From Coccinella septempunctata (lineage: Eukaryota; Arthropoda; Insecta; Coleoptera; Coccinellidae), in the NCBI RefSeq assembly GCF_907165205.1, contig NC_058195.1:29470936-29534935 (forward strand): a stretch of DNA of 64,000 nucleotides, read 5' to 3'. The notes beneath the pieces are model-generated. The model searched no databases and was not told where the DNA came from. It was given only the letters and a program-made list of their open reading frames with translations. Positions 47,680 through 58,639 of the stretch are shown in pieces; within the stretch, counting starts at the first letter, position 1; every line of letters starts with the position of its first letter. Position numbers and translations under genes: made by a program.

Positions 47680-50400
47680 TTAAATCCTTAACTGATCTCT
47701 CGGTCTTCGGTGGTAGGTTCTTGACCTTCTAGCTTCTTCTGTTGGATCGTAGTCGACTAATCTTCGTAGTTCCTCATTTGGATGTTGTTTGGCTTTGTCG
47801 AATATCCTTTCCGCCTTTCTCTTCATAAATTCTGTAACTGGTTCCCATTCCAAGTCCTTGTAGATTTGTTTGTTCCTAACAAACCAGGGTACGTCCATCG
47901 CCATTCTAAGGAGTTTATTCTCAGTGGCCTGTATTCTCTTGATGTGGGTCTTGGCTGCGAAGCCCCATGCCGCCGATCCATATGTGAGTTGTGGTCGCGC
48001 AATAGTTTTAATCATCGTCAACTTGATGTTCTTATTCATATGACTTCTTCTGCCTATGAGTGGATAAAGTTTACTCATTGCGGCTTTTGTTTTATCAACA
48101 GCACATTTGATGTGGTTTTTCCATGTAAGTCCTCTGTCAAGCGTCACTCCTAGGTATGTTGCTTCATTTTTCCATTCAACCTCTTGTCCATCAACTTCAA
48201 GGTTTTCTTCCATCCTCAATCTTCTCTTTTGCAGTAATATTGCTTGAGTCTTTCTTCCATTGATTTGGATTTTCCATTATTATTATTATTATTATTATTA
48301 TTTGAGTAATTCATCTATGGCTTCCTGCAGTCTCCGGTGTATGATCTCTGGGCGTCGATGTCTGAACGCTATTCCTGTGTCATCTGCGTACAAGGTGAGC
48401 ATATTCCTAGCATTCTTCGGGATATCATAAACGTATATTACGTAAAGCAGAGGTCCAAGTACCGATCCTTGAGGCACTCCCGCTTCCAATTGTCTGGTTT
48501 GAGAGGTTGCTCCATCTATCTTCACATAAAAGTTTCTATTCCTCAGATAATTCCTTATAATCTTGCATAGCTTGGTCGAATATCCTGCTCTTTTCATCTT
48601 GTAGATTAGGCCTTCGTGCCATACTCTATCAAAAGCTCTCTCGATATCCATCAGAACTAATCCTGTGGCCTGTTTGGTCTGCATTCCTTCGGTGACGTAT
48701 TCTATGAGCCGTAGTAATTGGAGTTCAGTCGAGTGTTCTCGTCGAAATCCAAATTGTTCGGGTGGGATTATCTTCAACATTTCTGTTTCCTCATTCAGCC
48801 TTTTGGCGATAACCCTCTCGACGACTTTTCCTAGTGCTGATAGTAGGCTGATTGGTCTATAATTTTGAGGAAATTTCCGTTCCTTTCCAGGCTTGTTGAA
48901 AACTATCATTTCTGCAGTTTTCCATCTCTTTGGGTAGTATTCGGTCCTCATCACTCCGTTTGTTATATTCGTCAAGGCTGCTATTCCTTTTCTAGGCAAT
49001 TTCTTCAACATATAATTCGTTATCCTATCTTCTCCCGGTGCTTTCCGGTTTTTCAGTTTCATTATGATCTCTTTGATTTCTGTTGGTGAAGCCGGTTTTG
49101 GAATGATTTCGGTTTCCGGTGGTTCCATCATCAGTTCTTCGTTTGCCTCCACTTCTTCTTCTAGATCTTCATTGTCATCATCATTTCTGTAATTTATTCT
49201 GGCTTCTCTCTCAATTGTGTCGGCAAGTGCTTCGGCTTTTTCAAGTCTCGTATATACCATTCCGTTTGCTCCATGCAGTGGAGGTATAACTGTCTGTTCT
49301 CGTCGTAAGCGTTTTTGCATTTTCCAAGCCGAGTGATCTATTGTATTCAGTTCCCTTAATCTCTGGTGCCATCTGTTATTACGCAGTTCTGTTAAAGCAT
49401 TTTTCAATATCTGACTATGCTTATTCAGTTTCTTCTTGTCTTCTTCTCTTTTTATTGTTCTGTAGATTTTCCTGAGTCTTCTGTTCTTTTTTATAAGTTC
49501 CTTTATATCCCTTGGCGTATCTCCATGTGAATGTTTCGGAATTGGTTTCCTTATTCTCTTGGTGCTTTCTTCATAGGCTTCTTTTATATGATTTTCCAAT
49601 TTTTCAACTGCTTCATCTAATTCATCCTGGGTGTTTATTTGGGGAATTTCCCTGATTTTCTCCTGAAGTAAATTCTTATATTTCTCCCAGTCTGTGCGTT
49701 CCTTGGTTTGTGTCTCTTCTTCGTTTCTTGGGCCATGTCCCACTATGAATTCTATGGGATTGTGGTCTGAAGTTCCGTCTTCTATTGTATCAATGCTGAT
49801 TTCTTCAGTGATGTCTTTCATTACGACAATGTCCAGTACATCGGGTAGTCCATTTACTCTTGGTATGTAGGTCGGTATATCAGGTCCTATCACAACTGCA
49901 TTAAGTTTTTCAGCATAAATCTTCAGTCTTCTCCCGTTTGTATTTTCCACCCTACTGTTCCATTCCTGCGATTTGCAGTTAAGATCACCAATTATGATTT
50001 TCGGGTGTCTTCCTTCTAGTAGCATTTTTAGATCCTCTTCCAGCATGTCCTTATCCGGTGATTTATAAGTTGAAATAATCTTCACTTGCCCTCGATTAGT
50101 ATTCACAATAATCGATATTGCTTCTACTTCTTGTCCATTGAATATTTGGTCGAAATGGTGATCCATATTCCTTCTAGCCAGTATAGCAACGCCACCTGTG
50201 CTGTTAGGTCTATCATTTCTGTAAATATCGTAATTGGGAAATGCTATCCGAACGTTGGGGTTAAGTCTCGTTTCTTGAAGAGCTATGACATCCGGTCTCT
50301 TCTCTTCAATCAGTTCTTCGAATTCTGATCTGCGGGCTCTCAATCCTTCGACGTTCCAAGAGACGATTATGAGATTGTTCTTTATCGTCGTGTCAGCCAT
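47680..50400 (-). pseudogene. Jockey ORF2, endonuclease-reverse transcriptase with in-frame (TAA)8
   Basis: ATG 50400. Endonuclease: IIVSWNVEGLRARR, LQETRLN, STGGVAILARR, IIGDLNCKSQEWN and TSDHNPIEF. Reverse transcriptase: RKAPGEDRITNYML, YRPISLLSALGKV, LMDIERAFDRVWH, AGVPQGSVLGPLLY and YADDTGIAF (active site intact). At 48277-48300 a (TAA)8 tract lies in frame, giving eight successive stops. The same frame then resumes (WKIQINGRKTQAI) to the end at 47680, 907 codons in all. Apart from the tract I see no lesion. It probably no longer makes full-length protein. Confidence 0.85.
48277..48300 (-). repeat. (TAA)8 microsatellite inside ORF2
   Basis: Eight TTA units on the plus strand. Their length is a multiple of three and they sit in the coding register, so they insert only stop codons without shifting frame. 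They replace or interrupt the segment just before the WKIQIN motif. Confidence 0.95.
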
Positions 50401-50402
50401 TA
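50398..50402 (-). promoter_or_regulatory. TAATG overlap of ORF1 stop and ORF2 start
   Basis: The minus strand reads TAATG: TAA ends ORF1 and ATG begins ORF2. Such a junction allows termination-reinitiation, which is described for the LINE SART1. No other way to translate ORF2 is evident. Confidence 0.8.
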
Positions 50403-51776
50403 AATATTCTTAATAATTTGCTGCATCTTCTTCTCAATCTCTTTCTCCAGATTCTGCATCATCGTGCTGAGGAGGTTTTTCGTGAACTTATCCAGTTCCT
50501 CAGTGATTCCAGAAATTCCTTTTCTGGTTTCGGCTTTTTTGACGGTTTTTGCCTTTTCCGTCTTTTTCTCTGGTTTCTTCGTCTCTTTGACTGCTTCGGT
50601 TGCAGTTTCCTGGGGTTTCTTCACTTGCGAAGAGTTTGGGGATGGCCTCGGTGTATTTTGTGTTGGCCTCGAGCTGGTCTGGTTCGATCTTGGCGATCTC
50701 TTGGTCTTTTTAGTGACCAATTTCCATTCGCTACATCCCTTGTAGCTGGCTGGATGTCCTTGCTCTCCACAGAGAACACAAGAGGCATTTCGCTCCTCGT
50801 TCTCCCTGGTGAGCGTACACTCCTTGGAGCTGTGATTACCGGAGCATTTCACGCACCTCCATGGAAAAGTGCACTTACTTTGGGCATGTCCATATCGCTG
50901 ACAGCGGTAACATTGTCCAGGCCCGGTCGTCCTTCTCTTAGGTTCAACAACACAGTTCATGTTGTAGAGCCTTCTCACCTCGAAGATACCCTTATTCTGG
51001 GTTTTAACCAGCAATAAGGGCATCGGCCTCTTAGTTATATTTGAGGTCATTCTTATGACCTCAGCATCGACGATCCCTTGATCCTTGAGGTCGTCAAGGA
51101 TCGTCGGGATATCTGCATCCAGCGGTAGATATCTCACTACCGCATAGATTTTCTTTTCTTCCTCCCTATTTATTTTATGAAGGAAGTCCGTCATTCTTCT
51201 GTGGTCTTCCGCGGTTTGTGGAACGACCCTAATTCCGTCCTTCACAGTAGTCGCTCTGCTGTAATTTATTCCGTTTCGCATTAACGCGTTGGAAATTGAC
51301 GTCCATTCGGACGTACCCCTCAGGGTAACTGGGGGGATTTTTTCTTTTCTCTCCACTGGAGTGGTTTTCTCTTGGGCTGGGGTTTCCAAGACTCTTTTCT
51401 TGTTTGCCTCTTCATTTGACGAGGAGCTATCCTTTCTCACTCTTTTGGCGGGTGGGGAAATTTTGGTTTGAGGGGTTTTGACCACCTCCATCTTCTGTTT
51501 TTGAACCGGTAAGTTCACTTCTTGGACATTTTTCAAAATAATGTTCTTCTTGAGTGCTTTGGAGTAAGGACTTTCCTTATTTCCCTCCTGCAACTCGAGC
51601 CTCTCCCTGAGATTTTTAATCTCAGCAACTAAGCTAGATACGCATCTATCTAACTCATTCACCCTCGCTTTCAAACTTGCGTTCTCCTCTCTCAAAATAT
51701 CGTGTTCGGACACGACATTAGCGATTTCTGGCGCGTCTTCTTCCATTACGGACTCGCAGTCCGAATGGTCAGACAT
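50400..51776 (-). CDS. Jockey ORF1, gag-like RNA-binding protein
   Basis: 458 codons from ATG 51776. Acidic N-terminus, coiled coil (about residues 25-65), a basic linker, a PRE_C2HC-type domain (VDAEVIRMTSNITKRPMPLL), then three zinc knuckles: CYRCQRYGHAQSKC, CVKCSGNHSSKEC and CVLCGEQGHPASYKGC. A Lys/Glu-rich coiled C-terminus follows. ORF1 binds element RNA in a ribonucleoprotein. The stop codon TAA overlaps the ORF2 start in the sequence TAATG. Confidence 0.9.
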   Translation of the reverse strand: MSDHSDCESVMEEDAPEIANVVSEHDILREENASLKARVNELDRCVSSLVAEIKNLRERLELQEGNKESPYSKALKKNIILKNVQEVNLPVQKQKMEVVKTPQTKISPPAKRVRKDSSSSNEEANKKRVLETPAQEKTTPVERKEKIPPVTLRGTSEWTSISNALMRNGINYSRATTVKDGIRVVPQTAEDHRRMTDFLHKINREEEKKIYAVVRYLPLDADIPTILDDLKDQGIVDAEVIRMTSNITKRPMPLLLVKTQNKGIFEVRRLYNMNCVVEPKRRTTGPGQCYRCQRYGHAQSKCTFPWRCVKCSGNHSSKECTLTRENEERNASCVLCGEQGHPASYKGCSEWKLVTKKTKRSPRSNQTSSRPTQNTPRPSPNSSQVKKPQETATEAVKETKKPEKKTEKAKTVKKAETRKGISGITEELDKFTKNLLSTMMQNLEKEIEKKMQQIIKNI

Positions 51777-52406
51777 TTTAGAATCTAATTAATAATTACT
51801 TCGCTACTCGAAGAAATTGGAAATAAAATTTTTCAAGACAAAAGAAAAATGTATCTCATGCATAAAAACAAAACGGCTCATCAAAAATTCTCTACGCTAT
51901 GAGAAAAATCAGAAAGAAAGATACGAAAAATAAGCTCACCTGATGTTTTCTGCAGTACCAACGAGAAAATTCTCTGGACACTTAGGATGAACACCAACTT
52001 TGAAAATTTTAACGAATTAAAATTCCGATAACAAATATAGAACCTACACAACTTCACAGACGGAATCAAATATTCCGTAGCTTGGTTAGTGGACACTTTC
52101 ACCTCCGCTTTCACTTTTACGGCACTGTGACTTTCTCGTCCGCTTTCTCTTTTATAGCACTAGGAGCACTGTAGCACGTCTTCTCCTGTCAAGCGATTGA
52201 CTCGGAATGTGCGTTTACGTGAGGATTAAGAAAACTCACTACTTCAAATCACTTCCAAGAGCTTGGCTCCTCCTGACTCTGCCCACTTTTTGTATTATAC
52301 TCATGGATTTTGTTCTCCTTGGCGAATTTTTCTCGTCCTCCATCGAGTTTTCATTTCAATTGAAAATTGAAGAATTTTCATAGATTTGTTAACCGAACGG
52401 TTCTTA

Positions 52407-52531
52407 GAGGGAGTTTATGCTGGCCGGTAACTTTAACTTTTCCCTTACCTTAATAATTTTTTTTTGGCTACACACTAAGGGCTAAAGTTAAGATATTGGG
52501 AAAAAAGTTACCGGCTAGCATAAACTCGCCC
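52407..52531. mobile_element. Small fold-back MITE, 125 bp
   Basis: The arms share GAGTTTATGCT and GCCGGTAACTTT over about 35 bp. It is flanked by TTA on the left and TAA on the right, so a Harbinger-type 3-bp duplication is only approximate. It lies in the intron region of the MADF gene. Confidence 0.6.
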
Positions 52532-52584
52532 TAACAATTTTCAGGGGAAGGTAAAACAAGACAATGACCGAAAATACTACTTAC

Positions 52585-52722
52585 TATTACAACCTAGAGT
52601 TTCTGCAATCTCAATCCACGCGTTATTTTTTTTATGTAGATCTCTAAAATCCTTTCTACTCTTATCGATAGGAAGCTGTATTGTTGCACCAATTCTATCA
52701 ATAAAGATACATCAACCGGCAT
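52585..52722 (-). pseudogene. MADF-domain first exon of the Harbinger partner gene
   Basis: From ATG 52722: MPVDVSLLIELVQQYSFL, then after a one-base frame change DKSRKDFRDLHKKNNAWIEI and AETLGCN, ending at a splice donor (GTAAGT) after 52585. The MADF domain is a Myb-like DNA-binding module that brings Harbinger transposase to DNA. The frameshift suggests decay. Its C-terminal exon is at 47084-47262. Confidence 0.7.
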
Positions 52723-53659
52723 GATTTATGCATGATTGAAGCTTCTCTCTTTGTTATAAAACTTAACATGATGATTGTCGACTTTGAAACCACGTCTGAT
52801 AGGAGATAGCACAGATCACAAATAATAGGGGCATTATTTTACTTAGTTAACAATGATATTACTTTGATTTGTGGTTGTTCTTTGAGATTAAGTCATTAAA
52901 AAATTCACAGTAAGATTGTGAAAATTGTGATCACAGTACTTAAAAATGCGACTAAGGTTGTCAAATTCTAAACCTTTCCGAAAAATTTCTATTATTGCTT
53001 CACTAAGTGACCTGGATTTTTTTCTTATTTTATTCAACTAATTTAGTTAACTAGAAATGAATAAAAAAGCTTTGTTGGCCAATCGTCCTGCTTGTTAGCA
53101 ATAATTTCGGAAGATTGCAATCTATGTTTGATACATTCTCTTCCAAAATACAATTGTAGAGGGTGCCATTGGTCCAGTATTCTTTCCACTGCCATAAGTA
53201 AAGAAAGCCATCTGGTTTGTGATTTCGTGGGGTTCTACATTACAAAATTTTTGAAACTCGCTGAACTGTGCTTGTCTTTTCGAGCTGTTTTTAAAATATC
53301 CAAAAATATTTCGGGCCAGATCTTCACAATGGCGTGGTGGAACTTTGCAAGATTCACTTGCACATAAGTGAATGGTATATGCATTTCTGTACTTTAATTC
53401 TAGAGAAATTCTATTTCAATCTGCACACTACTAAGTTATGAAACCAAACATGGTATTGCAACCATGCAATCAGCAATATTCTTTGAGCTGCGGAGATGGC
53501 ATCAGAAATAGAACCCAAGTGGAGCAAATAAAATTTATTCCCAATTTTCAAAAAACATAAGCTCATTCAAAACGAATGAATAACACATCAAGAACAATAT
53601 TATCAAATATTGTGGTACATGGTACGTGGTATATTATACGTAACATGATTTATGCATTG
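52723..53659. other. AT-rich stretch without supported gene
   Basis: A plus-strand frame of 91 codons at 53092-53367 shows no motif. It probably holds the right end of the Harbinger element and the 3' flank of piggyBac. Confidence 0.45.
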
Positions 53660-55100
53660 ATTAGCACAACTGTATCTGGCACACAGAACAGGTCCATTCA
53701 GAGCGAACTTGATTGGCCTTCGTACTGCAAAGGGCACATCTCCTTCTCGTGCTTCTCTCAGGCTGATAATACGCTGCAGCTAGACGCACTTCTGTAGGAA
53801 TCTCATTCGAGGACGAAGAATCATGTGGCCTTTTATTAGCAATCTCTCTCGGCTAATAGACCATCCATCCATAATACTTGAACGAAATTGTTTGTCATTT
53901 TTGGCAAGTCCACTAATTTGTGGATGAGTTAACCACAGCAGCATCTATGAAGTAAAAAAATTCTATATCACCATTCAACACTGCGTCGATTGCTTTTATA
54001 GCTTGAGAGGAGCTGGCCGAATTTGTCTACATAATTCATGTTTTTATTATAGTTGACCACCGCTTCCGGACACGGTACCTGAATGATAATTCCCGTTTTT
54101 ACCTTCCTTTTGACATCTATAAATTTTTCTGGGTCATGAAACTTCAATAGGATGTGAACTGATCGGTTGTCCTTCCATTTGACAGCTGCCAACCCTGAAT
54201 TACTCGTGAATCAGTGCACAATTGAGTTCTATTGAGATTTATTGTCCTTACGGCATGAATATTATTCAGTTTCAAAGTTTCCATCAAAAGAACACTATTG
54301 AAAAAATTATCGAAATATAAAATATGATTTCTTCCACACAGACCTGCCGTCATATTTTTTATGATACGTGAACCTGAATTAGTCTCTTGGGTATCTGTCT
54401 TACCTGTATAAATGTCAAAATTCAGGCAATATCCAGACTTATCTGCAAGAACCCACTTTATAACCACGCTTTATGGGTTTTTTCAAGGAGCAGCGTTTTA
54501 TCATGGATTCATCCACACAAACGTGAGGGGGTAAGCATCTCTTGAAATTTTTAGAAAAAAGATTCAACATCCGACGCAGCTTATATAGTTTATCATATTC
54601 TAGTGAGTTTCTGTTTGGTATTACTGAGTTGTCATTCACATGTAAATGTGACAAACACCAACTAAAACGTTCCAAACTCATGAATGATGAGATGAAATTA
54701 TCTTTCAATACTGGTACGCTAGACCATTAATCTTTGTAGCTGGGTAAATGTTTGATACCCATAAGAAGGTTTATACCCAAAAACGTCGCATTTCTTCAGC
54801 GTTAGTTGGATAGGGTTTTCCTGTGGAATATTCGGTATGACGAATCTTTTTTATGTGAAGGTTTTGGATTGGATTGTGACCATGTTGGCGCAATGTAGTC
54901 AGTGGCTATGTTTTGGATAGGCGGAACTCGAGGCGCGTTGGATATAATCCTTTCTCTCACAGTAGCAAGAGGTAAATCCCTTTCAGATAGTTATTCGTCA
55001 GTTTCGTACACAGGAATATCTTGCATATTTTGACTTTCATTCATCCCACCAACTTCATCCTCTTCGACCTTCGCTGCATTCTCCATCTGAAATTCGGAAT
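53660..55100 (-). pseudogene. piggyBac transposase pseudogene, second copy
   Basis: In minus-strand order: an acidic N-terminus with a stop (54950-55085), MKDNFISSFMSLERF and HLHVNDN, CVDESMIKRC, WVLADKSGYCLNFDIYTGK, ILYFDNFFNS (catalytic region), HDPEKFIDVKRK, NMNYVDKFGQLLSSY, and a Cys-rich C-terminal finger RRCALCSTKANQVRSEWTC with CSVCQIQLC at about 53665-53790. There are several frameshifts. Different in sequence from the copy at 24-26 kb. piggyBac integrates at TTAA. Confidence 0.85.
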
Positions 55101-55149
55101 CAGACGGTACAGACTCAAAATAATCCATATTTTCAACCTCTGCCTCTAA

Positions 55150-55456
55150 TTACTATATCAAATGAACTTACCTGAAGTTCGATCGTAATTATATGAGGCG
55201 TCCAGTCCGAAAATATCACCTAGAATACCATGTAGTACGTGTTGTCATGTACGCGCGCACAAGGTTTAAAGATTCAAATCCCCACTCCGCTGCTCCATAT
55301 CCCCGCTGTATCCATGCCCGACTCCTCATTACTTCAAAGATTTTTGGCAATTCCCAGGGCAGGGATTTTGGGTAGGGTACTAGATGATATTTTCGGACTG
55401 GACGCCTCATATAATTACGATCGAACTTCAGGTAAGTTCATTTGATCTAGTAATTA
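55150..55456. repeat. Nested fold-back: two inverted repeats one inside the other
   Basis: The outer arms contain ATCAAATGAACTTACCTGAAG and GATCGTAATTAT, and appear at 55157-55193 and, inverted, at 55412-55447. Inside them a second pair, GAGGCGTCCAGTCCGAAAATA (55196-55217 and 55386-55408), has the same end as the 55452-58262 element. The inner unit thus looks like a deletion derivative of that element. The outer arm contains a GT splice-donor sequence in one orientation. Confidence 0.8.
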
Positions 55457-58262
55457 TATTTCGGCGTCCAGTCCTCAATATCACCTAGAATACCATGTAG
55501 CTGTTTAAAGATATAGGAATTGCCAACTCATAGTAAAGTAAACGAAAGAAAATTGTGATTTATAAGGTTTTATTAGAAAATTAAAAAATTCAGGCATTAA
55601 ACGAAAATGTGATTCTAACCTTCCGAACTATTATTATTTGAATACAGTTTCCATAAATGTATTTGTTTCAGCTAAAGGTCTATTATAGAATTTATTGAAG
55701 ATGCGGGAGGAAGAGCTCCAGCCGGCAGATCTTCTAATTGCGTCCAGAGGAAGGCCCTTTCTGAAGGCATCTGAGGTGGAAGCATGTCTTGTAGAATGAG
55801 GGTTGTACGAGTCATTTATTCCAGATGCTTTCAATATTTCTTTCACCCATCTACTCAGCGTTTGTTTTGAGGCCGTTCCATGTGGGCTCTTGTAGGTGAT
55901 GAAGAGGTTGTCATTTTCCCTAACAACCTTCGTCTGTAAGAGATATTGTTTAAGCAAGGAAGCTGTGCATAACCTCGACTCTTCTTTGGAATATGGAAGG
56001 TTTATGAAGGGTTGAAACCTCCCTGGACCTGAAGTCTTTGTATGATCAGGGATGAATATTTTGATGCCCTCCTCGGTTTCTTGGATGTTTGAACATTTGA
56101 TGAGAGATAATGTCTGCATCCTCTGGCCCGACGCTAATGCTAGTAGAGTTACTAATTTCATCGATAAGGATCTTAGATCAGAGGATGTTGTGTTGCGCAG
56201 GAATATCGCCTTCAGCTCTAGATAGTTAATGTGCTTCAATTTATCTATTCCTGACCACCAGCCATGGGTGCTCTCACCCATGCAGTACGCCCCCCATCCT
56301 GAAAGGCTAGCATCGGTGAAAACCTCTAAATCAAATTGATCATTTTTCAATGAATTTTTCGAAGAAAATATGTTATGATACCACCATTGCAAGTCCGGTG
56401 TCAACTCTTTCCCAATATACATAAAACTATCAAAATTTTCGTTATTCTTGCCAAGAGCAAGAAATTTAGCCCTTTCAAACCTTTTCGTGTAGAGCCATCC
56501 GTATTTGACGGCCGGACAGGCTGATGTGAGAGTTCCGATAAATTGCGCAAACTCTCTGATTTTAATTACCTTACGTTTCTGAAGGTTCGATATTTTCTCA
56601 AGGATTCTCATGCGTTTTTCAATCGGAAGTTCGATGGAAAGGTCTAAAGTATCGAAAATGAAACCTAAAAATTTGAATTTGGTTTGCGGTTTCAGAGAAC
56701 TTTTTTCCTCATTAATAATGAAGCCCAAGGAGTTTAGTAGTCTACAGGCTTTAAAAACGTTTCTAGAGCACTCTTCTTTTGAGATTCCAAGTATTAAGAA
56801 ATCGTCCAAGTAATTGACGCATATGATTCCCTCGGAACGTAGTGTTTGAATAACTGGTTTCATCAATTTAGTGAACGTATAAGGTGCCGATGACAAACCA
56901 AAACATAAACAGTTGAACTCATATAAAGTGTCACGAAAAAGAAATCTCAAATATTTTCGATAGTCATCATCAAGATCAAGAAGATCAAGAAGAAGAAGAA
57001 GATCAAGAAGATAATATGCGTCTTTTAGGTCAATGGTGGCGCCATAACAACCCTGAGTAATCAAGCGTGACGCCGTTCTCGTGTCTTCCATTTTGAAATG
57101 AGGGGCACATACAAACAAGTTCAAGGATTTTAAGTTCAAAATGAAACGTTTTCCTCCATTCGTTTTATTAGCAAGAAAGAAAGACGATCTGAATTCTCCT
57201 TGCAAAGGAAAACATTTCCGAATGGCATTCAACTTCAGTAACCTACTAATTTCCTCTGTGCTTTCATCAATTATGATTGAATATGTACAAAAACTCCCTT
57301 TTATATCTTCTTGTAAAATTTTTTCAAATCTACTACCAATAACATTATATGCTATTGCAGCAGATTTTGTTCTCCTACAGGAAAAACTCTTGGCTATCTC
57401 CGAATCGTGAAAAGATTTACTAAGAACTTGGCTCAAATGGTCCATAGATCGGAATGGAATGTTGTGTTCAACAAGGGTGGCTACAATGTTGATTTCGGCT
57501 TTTTTCACTTCTTCGGAGATTGAATTGCTCTTGAAATATTTGTTGATCTATAAATTAATAGTGTGAACCCCTCAACTCAATTGAAATCAATAACTGATAA
57601 CATACCTGGGAACATCCGGAAATTCCTTCCATAGATTTTTTATGTTTCGCAGAAGAGAGGTGTTCCTTCAAAGAGGCAATGCGGGGTAAAAGTTTACAAT
57701 TACACGCCTTGCAGTGAGCGCTTTCATTGTCTTCTTTAGATTTACACAACCACGATGAAAATAGTTTATTTTGCTCCCACTCTGCTCTATAGCTTTGTTG
57801 AGCATATTTTCTTTTCATTTTGAAAAATTTTCAAATACATTATATTATTTCTGAAGCTGATCTAACACAAATCACAAACACAAATACCTAACGAACCACT
57901 AATCTTAATCTGGACTGGAAACTGGAATACTCATATAAAGGAAACAAACTTGCTGAAACTGCGTTATTACCCCAGGCAGGGGATCCACCGAATCCAGTCG
58001 CTCAAATTGCGAATGTAGTGCCATCTAGTACCTAATAGTCAAAGAAGGCAGAAATCTACCAAAATCTACTGAGAAAAATTTACCTACCACAGATGACCTG
58101 AAATCTACTAAAAAAGTAGATTTCTACTATAGATGGTCACGCTGACAGCGGGGATATGGAGCAGCGGAGTGGGGATTTGAATCTTTAAACCTTGTGCGCG
58201 CGTACATGACAACACGTACTACATGGTATTCTAGGTGATATTGAGGACGCAGAAATATAATT
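55452..58262 (-). mobile_element. DIRS-like element with a hAT/BED-derived 5' gene part
   Basis: The inverted ends are AATTATATTTC plus GCGTCC and TCAATATCACCTAGAAT (55452-55500 and 58213-58262), with a 4-bp indel between the arms. Between them is one minus-strand gene. Sequence further inside the right end (58145-58210) is inverted relative to 55220-55310. No target duplication is evident, as expected for tyrosine recombinase elements. Alternatively the ends belong to a hAT-like element that received a DIRS fragment. Confidence 0.65.
55634..57818 (-). CDS. Chimeric gene: BED finger/hAT N-terminus fused to DIRS reverse transcriptase and tyrosine recombinase
   Basis: Exon 1 (57606-57818, ATG 57818) encodes a BED/TTF-like finger (CKACNCKLLPRI, LKEHLSSAKH). 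A 58-bp intron (57548-57605, GTATGT...TATAG, phase 0) follows. Exon 2 (55634-57547) begins INKYF with hAT-type sequence (EINIVATLVEHNIPF, SEIAKSFSCRRTK, IIDESTEE). It passes in frame into DIRS-type reverse transcriptase (FFLANKTNGGKRFILNLK, YGATIDLKDAYY, FGLSSAPYTFTK, NYLDDFLILG), RNase H (FTDASLSGWGAY) and a tyrosine recombinase (GQRM, HSTRHAS, NKFYNRP). The C-terminal RNase H and N-terminal recombinase parts are missing between LELKAIFL and RNTTSS, yet the frame is kept. A Leu/Asp-rich GAAGATC expansion disturbs the palm. Probably not enzymatically complete. Confidence 0.75.
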
Positions 58263-58639
58263 CAGCCAGTGTCATTCCTACCAAACGAAACGGTAGAGGG
58301 TCTGTAATTTTATTCGACATTTTTCTGTAATTTTTTTTTAATTGCAATAGGAGAGGTGGTACAAAAAACGAACCACTATATTTTCTCTTTTTTTCCAACC
58401 CTTAAACGGGCACTACTTTAATTTCAGGAAAAAAATTTTTTGCTTCAACAGTTTATTTTCGAATGAGTCAGAGAAGACAAAATCATGCAAAAAATTTTTT
58501 TTTTTCATAAACTTCGAAAATATGGAATTCCCCAGTACACAATGCCCGAATAAGATACACATTTGTGAACAAAAACTTCATTCTAAAAATATTGAATGTA
58601 TATTAGCAGAACTAAACAAATCCATAATTTAATTATAGA

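Larger units (their letters stand above)
47376..52209 (-). mobile_element. Jockey-type LINE, full length, inserted in the Harbinger element
   Basis: The poly(A) tail is 57 T on the plus strand (47376-47432). Then come a 3' region, ORF2 (47680-50400), ORF1 (50400-51776) and a 5' region to about 52209. A candidate duplication is TGCCTTTACG (47366-47375) versus TGCGTTTACG (52210-52219), 9 of 10 identical. The long uninterrupted A tail and open ORF1 indicate a young insertion. Confidence 0.85.

Noticed and set aside
50418..51017. Plus-strand 199-codon frame opposite Jockey ORF1
   Set aside because: It is the antisense of a Lys/Glu-rich and zinc-knuckle coding region, and has no independent motif.
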